Shown in pieces: positions 9,761-18,727 of a DNA stretch of 64,000 bases; within the stretch, counting starts at the first letter, position 1, and every line of letters starts with the position of its first letter. Source of the DNA: Nocardia sp. XZ_19_385 (GTDB lineage Bacteria; Actinomycetota; Actinomycetes; Mycobacteriales; Mycobacteriaceae); assembly GCF_015355755.1 (NCBI RefSeq), contig NZ_JACVEE010000002.1, forward strand, positions 2,046,001-2,110,000. Direction: 5' to 3'. Below the pieces are notes generated by a model that was not told the DNA's origin, searched no databases, and saw nothing but the letters and a program-made list of their open reading frames with translations. The position numbers and the translations under genes were made by a program.

Positions 9761-9782
9761 CGAGAGAGAACACTGTGTTGCC

Positions 9783-10364
9783 ATGAATACCGTCATCCGT
9801 CAGGCAACCTTCGGCGACCTCGCCGCCATCTGCCGCCTACGTCTGCAGCGCACCGCCTGGCTCACCGCCCGCGGCTCCGACCAGTGGTCGGTAGCGGGCC
9901 GCGGCAAACCCATCGAAACCTTCGCCCACGCCGTAGAAAGCTCACTGGCGGCAGGCGAAACCTGGGTCGCCGAGGTCGACGGCGAAACCGCCGGCACCAT
10001 CACCGTCGATCACCATGCCGACCCGCATCTCTGGTCCCCATGGGAATTGGACGACGCCGTGATCGTGCACTACATGATCGTCGACCTGCGCTTCGCCGGC
10101 CACGGCATCGGAACTCGCCTGCTCACACACGCGGGCTGGCTGGCCTACCAGCAGGATCGGAACTGGGTCCGCCTGGACGCCTGGACCACGAACGCGGATC
10201 TGCACGACTACTACCGCCGCGCCGGCTTTCACCGCACCCGCATCGCCGGCCCGATCGCCACCGGCCCCTCCCGCGCGCTGTTCGAAAGGCGCACCGACTC
10301 CTGGTCCTTCGCGCCCCGCACCCGCCTGCCCGAGCCGGTTCTCACCGCCTACCGCATCACCTGA
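9783..10364 (+). CDS. GNAT-family N-acetyltransferase
   Basis: Acetyl-CoA-dependent acetyltransferase of 193 residues. It has the N-terminal 'IRQATFGDLAAICRLR' GNAT strand-helix. The acyl-CoA binding region follows 'VHYMIVDLRFAGHGIGTRLL', an R/Q-x-x-G-x-G/A-type loop, and 'DYYRRAGFHRT' is the C-terminal family motif. The open frame extends upstream through the GntR gene in another phase, so the start was set at the ATG after the GntR stop; the nearest purine-rich stretch is rather far from it (GAGAGAG, about 14 bases). The 3' end is six bases from the convergent EspI-like gene. The substrate cannot be predicted. Confidence 0.85.
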   Translation: MNTVIRQATFGDLAAICRLRLQRTAWLTARGSDQWSVAGRGKPIETFAHAVESSLAAGETWVAEVDGETAGTITVDHHADPHLWSPWELDDAVIVHYMIVDLRFAGHGIGTRLLTHAGWLAYQQDRNWVRLDAWTTNADLHDYYRRAGFHRTRIAGPIATGPSRALFERRTDSWSFAPRTRLPEPVLTAYRIT

Positions 10365-10370
10365 CGCAGG

Positions 10371-13300
10371 TCAGTTGTAGCGGCGGTGCTCGATGTTGAA
10401 CTCGTCGGCGACGGTGGCGGCGAGTTCGACGTACGCGCGCTTGGCTTGCTTGCTCAGCCGGTGCAGGTCGATTTCGGCGCCCTCGGAGAGGTGGTCGTCG
10501 AAGGGGATGATGTGCACCGCGCGGCAGCGCGAGAGGAAGTACTCGCGCAGCTGCTGGATGCCGACGTTCACCGAACCCTCACGGGGCAGGTTGATCACGA
10601 CGACCGCGTTGCGGACCAGGTGGTCGTGGCCGTGCAGGGACAGCCAGTCCAGCGTGGCCGCGGCACTGCGGGCGCCGTCGATCGCGGCCGAGGAGATCAG
10701 CACCAGTGAGTGTGCGAGGTCGAGGACGCCGCTCATCGCCGAGTGCGTCAGACCGGTGCCGCAGTCGGTGAGGATGATGTTGTAGTAACGCTGCAGGATG
10801 CGCGCGACGGCCCGGTATTCGTGCTCGTCGAACTGCTCCGAAGCGGCCGGATCCCGTTCCGAGGCAAGCACTTCCAGGCGGCTGGTGGCCTGGGAGGTGT
10901 GCTTGCGGACGTCGGAGTAACGCTCGACGTTCGGGTCCAGCAGCAGATCGCGCACGGTCGAGCGGGTCTGCAACGGGACGCGCTGGGACAGCGTGCCGAA
11001 GTCGGGGTTGGCGTCGACGGCGATCACCCGGTCACCGCGGATCGAGGCGAAGATCGAGCCGAGACCCATTGTGGTGGTGGTCTTTCCGACGCCACCCTTG
11101 AGCGACAGCACCGCGATTCGGTAGTCGCCGCGCACGGGCTGACGGATCCTGGCCACCAGCTCTTGCAGCCGCAACTCCTCCGCGGACATCCCGGGATTGA
11201 TCGCGCCACCGGACATGTGGTGCACAGCCTTGCGCCAGCCGCCACCGGGCGCCTTCTTGGCCCGGCGCAACGGGACATCGTCCAGCGACGGTTGTGGGCC
11301 GCCATGATTCGGCCGCGGGCCATTACTCCACTGCCCGCCCTGCTGCTGGCCGGGCCCCTGCTGCCAGTGCTGCTGATTCGGCTGCTGCTGATTCGGCGCT
11401 TGCGGCTGATCCCAGCCCGAGGGCTGCGGGCCGGTGCCCTGCCCGGGTCCATTGGGTGCGTAGCCGCCAGGTGCTTGGCCGCCAGGCCCGGGCTGGCCCG
11501 TCGGAGCGAAATTGCTTGCGTCGCTGGGCTGCCCGGTGAACGGCTGGCTCGGCGGCTGATTGAAGACGCCAGGGTCGCGTCGTTCGCCAGGCGCGGGCTG
11601 ATCGCCCACGGGTGCACGTTGCCCGCTTGCCGGTGCGGCGTAAGCACCGGGGGCGGATTGACCGGTGAACGGCTGGCTCGGCGGCTGATTGAAGACGCCA
11701 GGGTCGCGCCGCTCACCAGGCGCGGGCTGATCGCCGACCGGCGCACGCTGGGCGCTCGCGGGCGGCGCGTAGGCATTGGCCTGGCCGTTGAACGGCGGAT
11801 TCGATCCGGCCGGGCCGCTGCCGGGCGCGAAGTTGTTTGTGCCGCTGGGCTGCCCGCTGATGGGCTGGCTCGGCGGTTGGTCGTACATGCCGGGATCGCG
11901 GCGTTCGGGCGGGCCCGGCTGCCCACTTGCAGCTGGTGCGAATGTGTTCGGGTCGCCGGGCTGTCCGCTGATGGGCTGGCTCGGCGGTTGGTTGAAGACG
12001 CCAGGGTCACGTCGTTCGCCCGGCGCGAGCTGATCGCTGACCGGGGCGCGCTGCCCCATTGCGGGTGGCGCGAAATTGTTTGCGGCGCTGGGTTGTCCGG
12101 TGAAGGGCTGGCTCGGCGGCTGGTTGAACACGCCGGGATCACGCCGTTCGCCGGGGGCTGGCTGATCGCCCACCGGCGCACGCTGGCCGCTACCGGCGAA
12201 GGCGTTCGGGTCGCCGGGCTGTCCGCTGACGGGCTGGCTCGGCGGTTGGTCGTACATGCCGGGGTCGCGGCGTTCGCCTGGGCCGGGCTGACCACTTGCA
12301 GCCGGTGCGAACGTGTTCGGGTCGCCGGACTGTCCGGTGAAGGGCTGGCTCGGCGGTTGATTGAAGACGCCGGGGTCACGGCGTTCGCCCGGCGCGAGCT
12401 GATCGCTGACGGGTGCGCGGGTTCCGGCGGCGGGGGGAGCGAACGCGGCAGGAATGCGGCGTCCATCCGGTCCGCGCTGGTCGCCGGGCGCGAAAGCCCC
12501 AGGGCTACCGGGCTGTTCGCCACCGGCCTGCGAAGCGGAAGCCGGGTCGTTCGGCTGTGCGTTGTCCTTGTGATCCGGAGGTAGCCAATGCCGGCCGCGG
12601 GGGATCGGGCCGGAGCCGGACTGCGCCGGATCGGCCTGCGACTCTTCGGGATCCAGGCCGAGGTGGCCCGGGTCGGACGGACCCGCGAGCCAGGGCGGCG
12701 GCCCGTCGAATTCGCGGCGGCTGTGCGGCTCCGCGGATCCCTGATCGCCGACCGTCGAGGGCGGTTCAGGGAGCGGCGGCCGACCGCCGGATACCGGTGG
12801 CGCACTGTCGAATTCGGGGTTGCCGAACCCGGGCGGGGGACCGGGAAGTTCTGGTCGCGCACCGGCGGGCGGACCGTCGAATTCGCGCGGGCGGGGTTCG
12901 GGAGTGCTCGGCTGCGCACCGGTCGATGGCCCGGACAGATACGGGCGGTCGCCGGGCGCGGGCGGATCCGGCAGGTGGGCGGGCGGCTCGGGAAGTCGCG
13001 CCGGCGGCAGCGGCGGGCGTTCGGCGACGGGCGCGTCCGGCTCCGGCCGGGTGTAGCGGGTGGTGGCCTCGTTCGAGGGCATCGGGTCGGGAGCGTCGCC
13101 GGCCGGCGGCTGGCCCAGCGGCTGGAAGGAACCGCGGTGCTCGCCGGGCTGACGGGTGGGCAGACCGGGTGCGGTGTGCGGCGGAACCGGGTGACCGGGC
13201 TGCTGCTGACCCCAGGGATCGCGCGAGACCTCGGGCTGCGGTTGCGACCAAGAAGTAGGACCGGCGTCGGGAGCCGACTGCCGCGGTCGCGACTGGGTGC

Positions 13301-13547
13301 GGGGATCGGGGCCCGGCTGCGGCTGGGACCAGGAATCGGACCCGCGCTCGGGAGCCTGCTCGGCGGCGCTGTCCTTGTCGCGCCCGAACAGTCCCTTCCG
13401 CTTCTTCTTGTCCTTGCGTCTGGGGGAGTCGTCGATCAAGTCTTCGTGCGGCAGATTCTGGACCGGCTCTTCGTACCCGGCGCCACCACCATCGGACTCG
13501 GCCAGCCACGGCGGCAGCATGGGCAAGCTGTCGTTATTACGACTCAC
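10371..13547 (-). CDS. EspI-like T7SS-associated ParA/MinD ATPase with Pro-rich repeats
   Basis: A 1058-residue protein in two parts. About 780 residues are low-complexity, rich in Pro, Gln, Gly and Asp. They open with 'LPMLPPWL' and a Lys-rich 'RRKDKKKRKGLFGRDK' stretch and contain seven imperfect 'ERRDPG...QPPSQP' repeats. The C-terminal ParA/MinD domain has a deviant Walker A 'KGGVGKTTTT' near residue 815, then 'VIAVDANPDFG' and 'IILTDCGTG'. This Pro-rich plus ParA architecture is that of EspI (Rv3876) in mycobacterial ESX-1, so a role with locus A is likely. The start is GTG with GAGG about 8 bases upstream. The gene is convergent with GNAT and faces away from infA. Confidence 0.82.
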   Translation of the reverse strand: MSRNNDSLPMLPPWLAESDGGGAGYEEPVQNLPHEDLIDDSPRRKDKKKRKGLFGRDKDSAAEQAPERGSDSWSQPQPGPDPRTQSRPRQSAPDAGPTSWSQPQPEVSRDPWGQQQPGHPVPPHTAPGLPTRQPGEHRGSFQPLGQPPAGDAPDPMPSNEATTRYTRPEPDAPVAERPPLPPARLPEPPAHLPDPPAPGDRPYLSGPSTGAQPSTPEPRPREFDGPPAGARPELPGPPPGFGNPEFDSAPPVSGGRPPLPEPPSTVGDQGSAEPHSRREFDGPPPWLAGPSDPGHLGLDPEESQADPAQSGSGPIPRGRHWLPPDHKDNAQPNDPASASQAGGEQPGSPGAFAPGDQRGPDGRRIPAAFAPPAAGTRAPVSDQLAPGERRDPGVFNQPPSQPFTGQSGDPNTFAPAASGQPGPGERRDPGMYDQPPSQPVSGQPGDPNAFAGSGQRAPVGDQPAPGERRDPGVFNQPPSQPFTGQPSAANNFAPPAMGQRAPVSDQLAPGERRDPGVFNQPPSQPISGQPGDPNTFAPAASGQPGPPERRDPGMYDQPPSQPISGQPSGTNNFAPGSGPAGSNPPFNGQANAYAPPASAQRAPVGDQPAPGERRDPGVFNQPPSQPFTGQSAPGAYAAPASGQRAPVGDQPAPGERRDPGVFNQPPSQPFTGQPSDASNFAPTGQPGPGGQAPGGYAPNGPGQGTGPQPSGWDQPQAPNQQQPNQQHWQQGPGQQQGGQWSNGPRPNHGGPQPSLDDVPLRRAKKAPGGGWRKAVHHMSGGAINPGMSAEELRLQELVARIRQPVRGDYRIAVLSLKGGVGKTTTTMGLGSIFASIRGDRVIAVDANPDFGTLSQRVPLQTRSTVRDLLLDPNVERYSDVRKHTSQATSRLEVLASERDPAASEQFDEHEYRAVARILQRYYNIILTDCGTGLTHSAMSGVLDLAHSLVLISSAAIDGARSAAATLDWLSLHGHDHLVRNAVVVINLPREGSVNVGIQQLREYFLSRCRAVHIIPFDDHLSEGAEIDLHRLSKQAKRAYVELAATVADEFNIEHRRYN
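11510..12430 (-). repeat. Seven-copy in-frame tandem repeat in the EspI-like gene
   Basis: Seven imperfect coding repeats, each with 'ERRDPG(V/M)(F/Y)(N/D)QPPSQP(F/I/V)(T/S)GQ', joined by variable linkers such as 'APVGDQP' and 'FAPAASG'. Copies differ at many third positions, and two subtypes (VFNQ and MYDQ) are interspersed. They therefore arose by old duplication followed by gene conversion or divergence. Unit length varies from roughly 35 to 60 residues. Limits are approximate. Confidence 0.85.
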
Positions 13548-13864
13548 GACATTGCCTCACTGACTACAGGGATGGCGATCGACTCGGTACGCTCGTTCAC
13601 ACATCCCCCTAGATCTGCTCGATCGATTTCTGGATCGCGCCCAGTTTACGCGACACTCCCGGCCCGTCGTGGGGCCGGTCACCTCGCCTGACGCGGGCCC
13701 ATTTTTGCCTGATCGGACGCCTGCCGGTAAGCTGGGGCGGCGGTGCACCTATGCACCGACTGTTTGCATGCCTGGCTTCACCGAAGCCGGTTCATCCAAA
13801 CAGACACCAGGCAATCAAACCAGGTTCGAGCCGAAACGCTCGTTGAACCGGGATCGCGGAGGAC
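13548..13864. other. Intergenic region between EspI-like gene and infA
   Basis: This 317-base stretch separates two divergent genes. The left end carries the leader of the EspI-like gene. The right part carries a candidate sigma-A-type promoter (see separate entry) and an infA leader of about 125 bases with a GGAGGAC site just before the ATG. No small gene is supportable here. Confidence 0.6.
13705..13733 (+). promoter_or_regulatory. Candidate sigma-A-type promoter for infA
   Basis: TTGCCT (13705-13710), a 17-base spacer, then TAAGCT (13728-13733), which fits the TAnnnT form of actinobacterial -10 boxes. Predicted transcription would start near 13740, leaving a long untranslated leader before infA. 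Confidence 0.45.
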
Positions 13865-14086
13865 ATGGCGAAGAAAGACGGGGCCATCGAGGTCGAGGGT
13901 CGAGTTGTCGAGCCGCTGCCCAATGCGATGTTCCGGATCGAGCTCGAGAACGGTCACAAGGTTCTCGCGCACATCAGCGGAAAGATGCGGCAGCACTACA
14001 TTCGTATTCTTCCCGAGGACCGGGTGGTCGTTGAGCTTTCCCCTTACGACCTCTCCCGGGGTCGGATCGTTTACCGCTACAAGTGA
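13865..14086 (+). CDS. infA: Translation initiation factor IF-1
   Basis: IF-1 binds the ribosomal A site during initiation. The 73-residue protein is full length and consists of one OB fold. Hallmarks are '[16 protein letters not shown]' at the start, '[19 protein letters not shown]' in the centre and '[17 protein letters not shown]' near the end. A GGAGGAC site lies immediately before the ATG. It is followed by rpmJ after 135 bases, in the usual actinobacterial order. Upstream lies an EspI-like T7SS gene. Confidence 0.98.
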
Positions 14087-14221
14087 TCGTCATTTGATCA
14101 TCCGGACGGCGTCCAGCACGCCGTCTTCCCGGTGCGAGCCGGGCCACAGAACTTCCCCAGTCTTCCGGCTGGGGAAAAACTGTGTTCACACCCGTGTGAA
14201 CCAAAGAAAGATTGGACGGAC

Positions 14222-14335
14222 GTGAAGGTTCAGCCGAGCGTCAAGAAGATCTGCGAGAAGTGCAAGGTGATCCGCCGCCACGGCCGGGTCATGGTGATCT
14301 GCGACAACCTGCGTCACAAGCAGCGTCAGGGCTGA
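14222..14335 (+). CDS. rpmJ: 50S ribosomal protein L36
   Basis: A 37-residue ribosomal protein of the large subunit starting with GTG ('[20 protein letters not shown]'). The zinc-ribbon ligands C11, C14, C27 and H32 are all present, so this is the zinc-binding (C+) form. The frame remains open upstream, but the short start is the one that matches the family length. The gene lies between infA and the rpsM leader. Confidence 0.97.
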   Translation: MKVQPSVKKICEKCKVIRRHGRVMVICDNLRHKQRQG

Positions 14336-14540
14336 TTCAAGCCTGTGTGATCACCAGCCAAGCACCGACGCAGTTCGGATTGGCTAAAGAAGAACTCCCA
14401 GCTCCAGCCGCACGCTGCGGAACAATCCGGGTATAGCCCGGGGGCGTGTGTGCCAACCACCGGTACGGAGGCCGGTGCCCCGCCAAGACGATGGGGAACG
14501 GACAGGGAGCAGACCTCCGCAACATTAAGGAACCTGCCAC
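14336..14540 (+). promoter_or_regulatory. Leader region of the rpsM-rpsK-rpsD-rpoA cluster
   Basis: A 205-base non-coding stretch with two short GC-rich hairpins: arms 14427-14431/14437-14441 (loop TATAG) and 14458-14463/14472-14477. It ends just before rpsM. In other bacteria S4 represses this operon by binding the rpsM leader. Whether these hairpins do that here is inference only. Confidence 0.4.
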
Positions 14541-14912
14541 ATGGCACGTCTCATGGGCGTTGATCTCCCGCGCGAAAAGCGCATGGAGATCGCGCTGACC
14601 TACATTTTCGGTATCGGGCGTACCCGCGCCAAGGAGATCCTGGAAGGCACCGGCGTCAGCCCGGACCTGCGTTCCAAGGACCTCAGCGACGACCAGGTCA
14701 CGCAGCTGCGTGACTACATCGAGCGTTCGGACCTCAAGGTCGAAGGTGACCTGCGCCGCGAGGTGCAGGCCGATATCCGTCGCAAGATCGAGATCGGCTG
14801 CTACCAGGGTCTGCGCCACCGTCGTGGCCTGCCCGTGCGTGGCCAGCGCACCAAGACCAACGCGCGTACCCGCAAGGGCCCGAAGCGCACCGTCGCCGGC
14901 AAGAAGAAGTAG
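14541..14912 (+). CDS. rpsM: 30S ribosomal protein S13
   Basis: Small-subunit head protein that contacts the P-site tRNA and the 50S bridges, 123 residues. It has the N-terminal '[20 protein letters not shown]' and the helix-two-turns-helix '[15 protein letters not shown]'. The basic C-terminal tail ('[16 protein letters not shown]') is typical. First gene of the rpsM-rpsK-rpsD group, nine bases before rpsK. Confidence 0.98.
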   Translation: MARLMGVDLPREKRMEIALTYIFGIGRTRAKEILEGTGVSPDLRSKDLSDDQVTQLRDYIERSDLKVEGDLRREVQADIRRKIEIGCYQGLRHRRGLPVRGQRTKTNARTRKGPKRTVAGKKK

Positions 14913-14921
14913 GGATAACCG

Positions 14922-15335
14922 ATGCCTCCGAAGAGTCGTACCTCGGGTCCTAAGAAGACCCAGAAGTCGCGTCGCCGGGATAAGAAGAACGTCCCGCTGG
15001 GCCACGCGCACATCAAGTCCACGTTCAACAACACCATCGTGTCGATCACCGATCCGTCGGGCAACGTCATCGCTTGGGCGTCCTCGGGTCACGTCGGCTT
15101 CAAGGGTTCGCGTAAGAGCACCCCGTTCGCCGCGCAGCTCGCTGCCGAGAACGCTGCCCGCAAGGCGCAGGAGCACGGCGTCAAGAAGGTCGACGTGTTC
15201 GTCAAGGGCCCGGGTTCGGGCCGTGAGACCGCGATCCGTTCGCTCCAGGCCGCTGGCCTCGAGGTCGGCACGATCTCCGACATCACCCCGCAGCCGCACA
15301 ACGGCTGCCGTCCGCCCAAGCGTCGTCGCGTCTAG
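14922..15335 (+). CDS. rpsK: 30S ribosomal protein S11
   Basis: Small-subunit platform protein of 137 residues. The core is recognisable from '[18 protein letters not shown]', '[19 protein letters not shown]' and '[15 protein letters not shown]', and the conserved end is '[16 protein letters not shown]'. The N-terminus has the Lys/Arg-rich extension usual in actinobacteria. It sits between rpsM and rpsD in the standard order. Confidence 0.98.
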   Translation: MPPKSRTSGPKKTQKSRRRDKKNVPLGHAHIKSTFNNTIVSITDPSGNVIAWASSGHVGFKGSRKSTPFAAQLAAENAARKAQEHGVKKVDVFVKGPGSGRETAIRSLQAAGLEVGTISDITPQPHNGCRPPKRRRV

Positions 15336-15356
15336 CGGGAAAGGAACAGATAACAA

Positions 15357-15962
15357 ATGGCACGTTATACAGGCCCCATCACCCGCAAGTCGCGTCGTCT
15401 TCGCGTCGACCTCGTCGGCGGAGACCAGGCGTTCGAGCGTCGTCCTTACCCGCCCGGCCAGCACGGCCGCGCGCGGATCAAGGAATCCGAGTACCTGATG
15501 CAGCTGCAGGAGAAGCAGAAGGCTCGCTTCTCCTACGGCGTCATGGAGAAGCAGTTCCGCCGGTACTACAACGAGGCCAACCGCCTCAAGGGCAAGACCG
15601 GTGACAACCTTCTCCGTCTGCTCGAGTGCCGTCTGGACAACGTCGTGTACCGCGCCGGTCTGGCTCGTACCCGTCGTCAGGCCCGTCAGCTCGTCTCGCA
15701 CGGCCACTTCATCGTCAACGGTGTCGCGGTCAACGTCCCGAGCTACCAGGTCACCCAGTACGACATCATCGATGTCAAGGAGAAGTCGCTCCCGACGCTG
15801 CCGTTCCAGGTCGCGCGTGAGACCGTCGGCGACCGCTCGGCTCCGGGTTGGCTGCAGGTGATCCCGGGCCGTCTGCGGATCCTGGTGCACCAGCTCCCCG
15901 AGCGCGCGCAGATCGATGTGCCGCTGCAGGAACAGCTGATCGTCGAGTACTACTCGAAGTAA
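15357..15962 (+). CDS. rpsD: 30S ribosomal protein S4
   Basis: Primary 16S rRNA-binding protein and, in several bacteria, the autogenous repressor of this operon. It has 201 residues. The S4 RNA-binding domain is at about 90-155 ('LECRLDNVVYRAGLARTRRQ', 'ARQLVSHGHFIVNG'). The N-terminal cysteine zinc motif found in some S4 proteins is absent; the N-terminal region has no cysteine, so this is the zinc-free form. It is separated from rpoA by a long hairpin. Confidence 0.98.
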   Translation: MARYTGPITRKSRRLRVDLVGGDQAFERRPYPPGQHGRARIKESEYLMQLQEKQKARFSYGVMEKQFRRYYNEANRLKGKTGDNLLRLLECRLDNVVYRAGLARTRRQARQLVSHGHFIVNGVAVNVPSYQVTQYDIIDVKEKSLPTLPFQVARETVGDRSAPGWLQVIPGRLRILVHQLPERAQIDVPLQEQLIVEYYSK

Positions 15963-15975
15963 TCAGCTCTGCTGA

Positions 15976-16010
15976 GTGCGTAATCCCTTGCTAGTCAAGG
16001 GATTACGCAC
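15976..16010 (+). terminator. Strong hairpin between rpsD and rpoA
   Basis: A perfect 15-bp stem (left arm 15976-15990, right arm 15996-16010) with a five-base loop. It is followed by AACCCCC and not by a T run, so it may be a U-independent terminator, an attenuator or an mRNA-processing site. It would let rpoA be expressed at a different level from the ribosomal genes upstream. Confidence 0.6.
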
Positions 16011-16066
16011 AACCCCCATAACGTGGGCATCAAATAGTGGGTGCCCGTACAGGAGGATGATCCAAA

Positions 16067-17125
16067 ATGCTGATTTCCCAGCGCCCCACGCTGACCGAAG
16101 AGGTCGTGGCGGAGAACCGCTCGAAGTTCACCATCGAACCCCTCGAGCCGGGCTTCGGTTACACCCTCGGCAACTCGCTGCGTCGCACCCTGCTCTCGAG
16201 CATCCCGGGTGCCGCCGTCACCAGCATCCGCATCGACGGCGTGCTGCACGAGTTCACCACCGTTCCCGGTGTGAAGGAAGATGTCACCGACATCATCCTG
16301 AACCTCAAGGGTCTGGTCGTGTCCTCGGAAGAGGACGAGCCGGTCACGATGTACGTGCGTAAGCAGGGCCCCGGCACCGTCACCGCTGGTGACATCGTGC
16401 CGCCCGCCGGTGTTGTCGTGCACAACCCGGACATGCACATCGCCACCCTGAACGACAAGGGCAAGCTGGAGATCGAGCTCGTTGTCGAGCGCGGTCGCGG
16501 CTACGTCCCCGCCGTCCAGAACAAGGCCTCGGGTGCGGAAATCGGCCGGATCCCGGTGGACTCGATCTACTCGCCGGTGCTCAAGGTGACCTACAAGGTC
16601 GAGGCCACCCGTGTCGAGCAGCGCACCGACTTCGACCGTCTGATCCTGGACGTGGAGACCAAGAACTCCATCAGCGCCCGGGACGCGCTCGCTTCGGCGG
16701 GCAAGACCCTCGTCGAGCTCTTCGGCCTGGCCCGTGAGCTCAACGTCGAAGCCGAAGGCATCGAGATCGGCCCCTCGCCGGCCGAGGCGGATCACATCGC
16801 CTCGTTCGGTCTGCCGATCGAGGACCTGGACCTCACCGTCCGGTCCTACAACTGCCTCAAGCGCGAAGGCGTGCACACCGTGGGCGAGCTCGTTGCCCGC
16901 ACCGAGTCGGATCTGCTGGATATTCGCAACTTCGGCCAGAAGTCCATCGACGAGGTCAAGGTCAAGCTGCATGCGCTTGGTCTCTCGCTGAAGGACAGCC
17001 CGGCCTCGTTCGATCCCTCTTCCGTGGTGGGTTACGACGCGAGCACCGGAACGTGGAGCGACAGCGGCACGTTCAGTGACACCGATGGCGGCGAGCAGGA
17101 CTACGCCGAGACCGAACAGCTTTAG
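16067..17125 (+). CDS. rpoA: DNA-directed RNA polymerase alpha subunit
   Basis: Alpha subunit that nucleates RNA polymerase assembly and contacts UP elements and activators. It has 352 residues. The N-terminal dimerisation domain spans about 1-230 ('[20 protein letters not shown]'), and the C-terminal domain about 245-320 ('[20 protein letters not shown]', '[13 protein letters not shown]'). An acidic tail ends the protein. AGGAGGATGATCCAAA precedes the ATG. The distance and hairpin behind rpsD suggest partial uncoupling from the ribosomal genes. Confidence 0.98.
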   Translation: MLISQRPTLTEEVVAENRSKFTIEPLEPGFGYTLGNSLRRTLLSSIPGAAVTSIRIDGVLHEFTTVPGVKEDVTDIILNLKGLVVSSEEDEPVTMYVRKQGPGTVTAGDIVPPAGVVVHNPDMHIATLNDKGKLEIELVVERGRGYVPAVQNKASGAEIGRIPVDSIYSPVLKVTYKVEATRVEQRTDFDRLILDVETKNSISARDALASAGKTLVELFGLARELNVEAEGIEIGPSPAEADHIASFGLPIEDLDLTVRSYNCLKREGVHTVGELVARTESDLLDIRNFGQKSIDEVKVKLHALGLSLKDSPASFDPSSVVGYDASTGTWSDSGTFSDTDGGEQDYAETEQL

Positions 17126-17177
17126 GCCGTTGGGGTAGGCATACCCCACTGCGCCTTACTCAAGGAGAACAAACAAA

Positions 17178-17684
17178 ATGCCCACTCCCAAGAAGGGTCG
17201 CCGGTTCGGCGGGTCGTCGTCGCACCAGAAGGCGATCTTCGCCAATCTGGCGACGGCGCTCTTCGAGCACGGTCGGATCACGACCACCGAGTCCAAGGCC
17301 AAGGCCGTGCGCCCCTACGCCGAGAAGCTCATCACCAAGGCGAAGGCCGGCACGCTGGCCGACCGTCGCGAGGTGCTGAAGGTCATCCGTAACAAGGATG
17401 TCGTGCACAGCCTCTTCGCCGAGATCGGCCCGTCGTTCGAGGGTCGTGAGGGTGGCTACACGCGCATCACCAAGACCGTCCCCCGCAAGGGTGACAACGC
17501 TCCGATGGCGATCATCGAGCTGGTTCGCGAGAAGACCGTGACCAACGAAGCCGATCGCGCCCGCCGCGTGGCCGCTTCGCAGCAGGCTGCCCCGGCGGCC
17601 GAGGTCACCGAGGAGGCCCCTGCGGCCGAGGCGACCGACGAGGTTGCCGAGGCTCCGGCCGACGAGGACAAGAAGGACGCCTGA
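17178..17684 (+). CDS. rplQ: 50S ribosomal protein L17
   Basis: Large-subunit protein at the tunnel exit, 168 residues. The family core fills the first about 120 residues ('[20 protein letters not shown]', '[18 protein letters not shown]', '[20 protein letters not shown]'). An Ala/Glu/Pro-rich acidic tail follows, as in other Mycobacteriales. It is followed by a hairpin, after which truA starts. Confidence 0.98.
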   Translation: MPTPKKGRRFGGSSSHQKAIFANLATALFEHGRITTTESKAKAVRPYAEKLITKAKAGTLADRREVLKVIRNKDVVHSLFAEIGPSFEGREGGYTRITKTVPRKGDNAPMAIIELVREKTVTNEADRARRVAASQQAAPAAEVTEEAPAAEATDEVAEAPADEDKKDA

Positions 17685-17703
17685 CGTTCGCGTCGGACTT
17701 CCG

Positions 17704-17742
17704 GAACGAGCCCGCCACCCGTTTGGGTCGGCGGGCTCGTTC
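17704..17742 (+). terminator. Hairpin terminator after rplQ
   Basis: A 13-bp perfect outer stem (17704-17716 with 17730-17742) and a 4-bp inner stem (ACCC/GGGT) separated by one unpaired C, with loop GTTT. There is no T run. It lies 19 bases after the rplQ stop and probably marks the end of the main ribosomal transcript. Confidence 0.7.
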
Positions 17743-17801
17743 GCGTTACCCCGAGCAACTTCGAGCCAGCGATCAGTGAGGTGCAGAGCGTGGAGGATTC
17801 G

Positions 17802-18659
17802 ATGACGTCCGACGCGGTGGGCTCGGTGGCCGTCGCCGCGACGGTTCGTGTGCGGCTCGACATCTCGTATGACGGAACCGATTTCACCGGGTGGGCGCGG
17901 CAGCCGGAGCTGCGGACGGTGCAGGGTGTACTCGAGGAGTCGCTGAGCAAGGTCTATCGCGAACCCATTCAGCTGACGGTCGCCGGCCGGACCGACGCGG
18001 GTGTGCATGCCGAGGGCCAGGTTGCCCACTTCGACACCACCGCAACGGACTTCGACGGCGGCAGACTGGTGCACCGGATGGCACGGTTCCTGCCGAAGGA
18101 CGTCCGGATCAAAGACGCCCGCATCGTGCCCCCCGAATTCGATGCCCGCTTCTCCGCGATCCGCCGGCATTACGCCTATCGCCTCACCACCGCCCCGTAC
18201 GGCGCCGAACCGCTCCAGGCTCGCAGCGTCGTCGGCTGCCGCAGCAACGTCGATCTGGAGGCTATGCGCGAGGCATCCCAGAAGCTGCTGGGGCTGCACA
18301 ACTTCGCCGCCTTCTGCCGCCGCCGTGAGGGCGCCACCACGGTCCGCGAACTCCAGCGCTTCGACTGGGAGTGCCGGGGCGAGCTGTTGATCGCCTACGT
18401 CAGCGCCGACGCCTTCTGCTGGTCCATGGTCCGTAGCCTGGTCGGCGCGATCCTCGCCGTAGGGGAAGGCCGTCGCACCCCTGACTGGGTCGGCAGCCTC
18501 CTGCACGAAACCGAGCGCTCCAGCTCGGTGACGGTCGCCCCCGCCCACGGCCTCTCCCTGATTGCCGTCGACTACCCCGCCGAACCCGACCTCGCCGCCC
18601 GCAACCGCCAAACCCGCGAAGTCCGGACCGTCCCCGCCGCCGGCTGCTGCGGCGACTGA
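17802..18659 (+). CDS. truA: tRNA pseudouridine(38-40) synthase TruA
   Basis: Converts uridines 38-40 of the tRNA anticodon arm to pseudouridine. About 285 residues. The family signature with the catalytic aspartate is '[16 protein letters not shown]'. Other markers are '[20 protein letters not shown]', 'HYAYRLTT', 'HNFAAFCRR' and '[14 protein letters not shown]'. I chose the ATG with GGAGG five bases upstream; an in-frame GTG 21 bases earlier also exists but has a poorer site. The position after rplQ matches Mycobacterium (Rv3455c/Rv3456c). Confidence 0.96.
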   Translation: MTSDAVGSVAVAATVRVRLDISYDGTDFTGWARQPELRTVQGVLEESLSKVYREPIQLTVAGRTDAGVHAEGQVAHFDTTATDFDGGRLVHRMARFLPKDVRIKDARIVPPEFDARFSAIRRHYAYRLTTAPYGAEPLQARSVVGCRSNVDLEAMREASQKLLGLHNFAAFCRRREGATTVRELQRFDWECRGELLIAYVSADAFCWSMVRSLVGAILAVGEGRRTPDWVGSLLHETERSSSVTVAPAHGLSLIAVDYPAEPDLAARNRQTREVRTVPAAGCCGD

Positions 18660-18727
18660 GCACCGCTTTCCCGAGCCCCGGCTAGTCAGGGCGGAACAAC
18701 GTAGGTGCCGGTCGCGTTGGGGAGGGC

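Noticed and set aside
11510..12430. Repeat block considered as a CRISPR array
   Set aside because: Repeats are degenerate, unequal in length, in frame, and encode a Pro-rich repeat; no cas genes.
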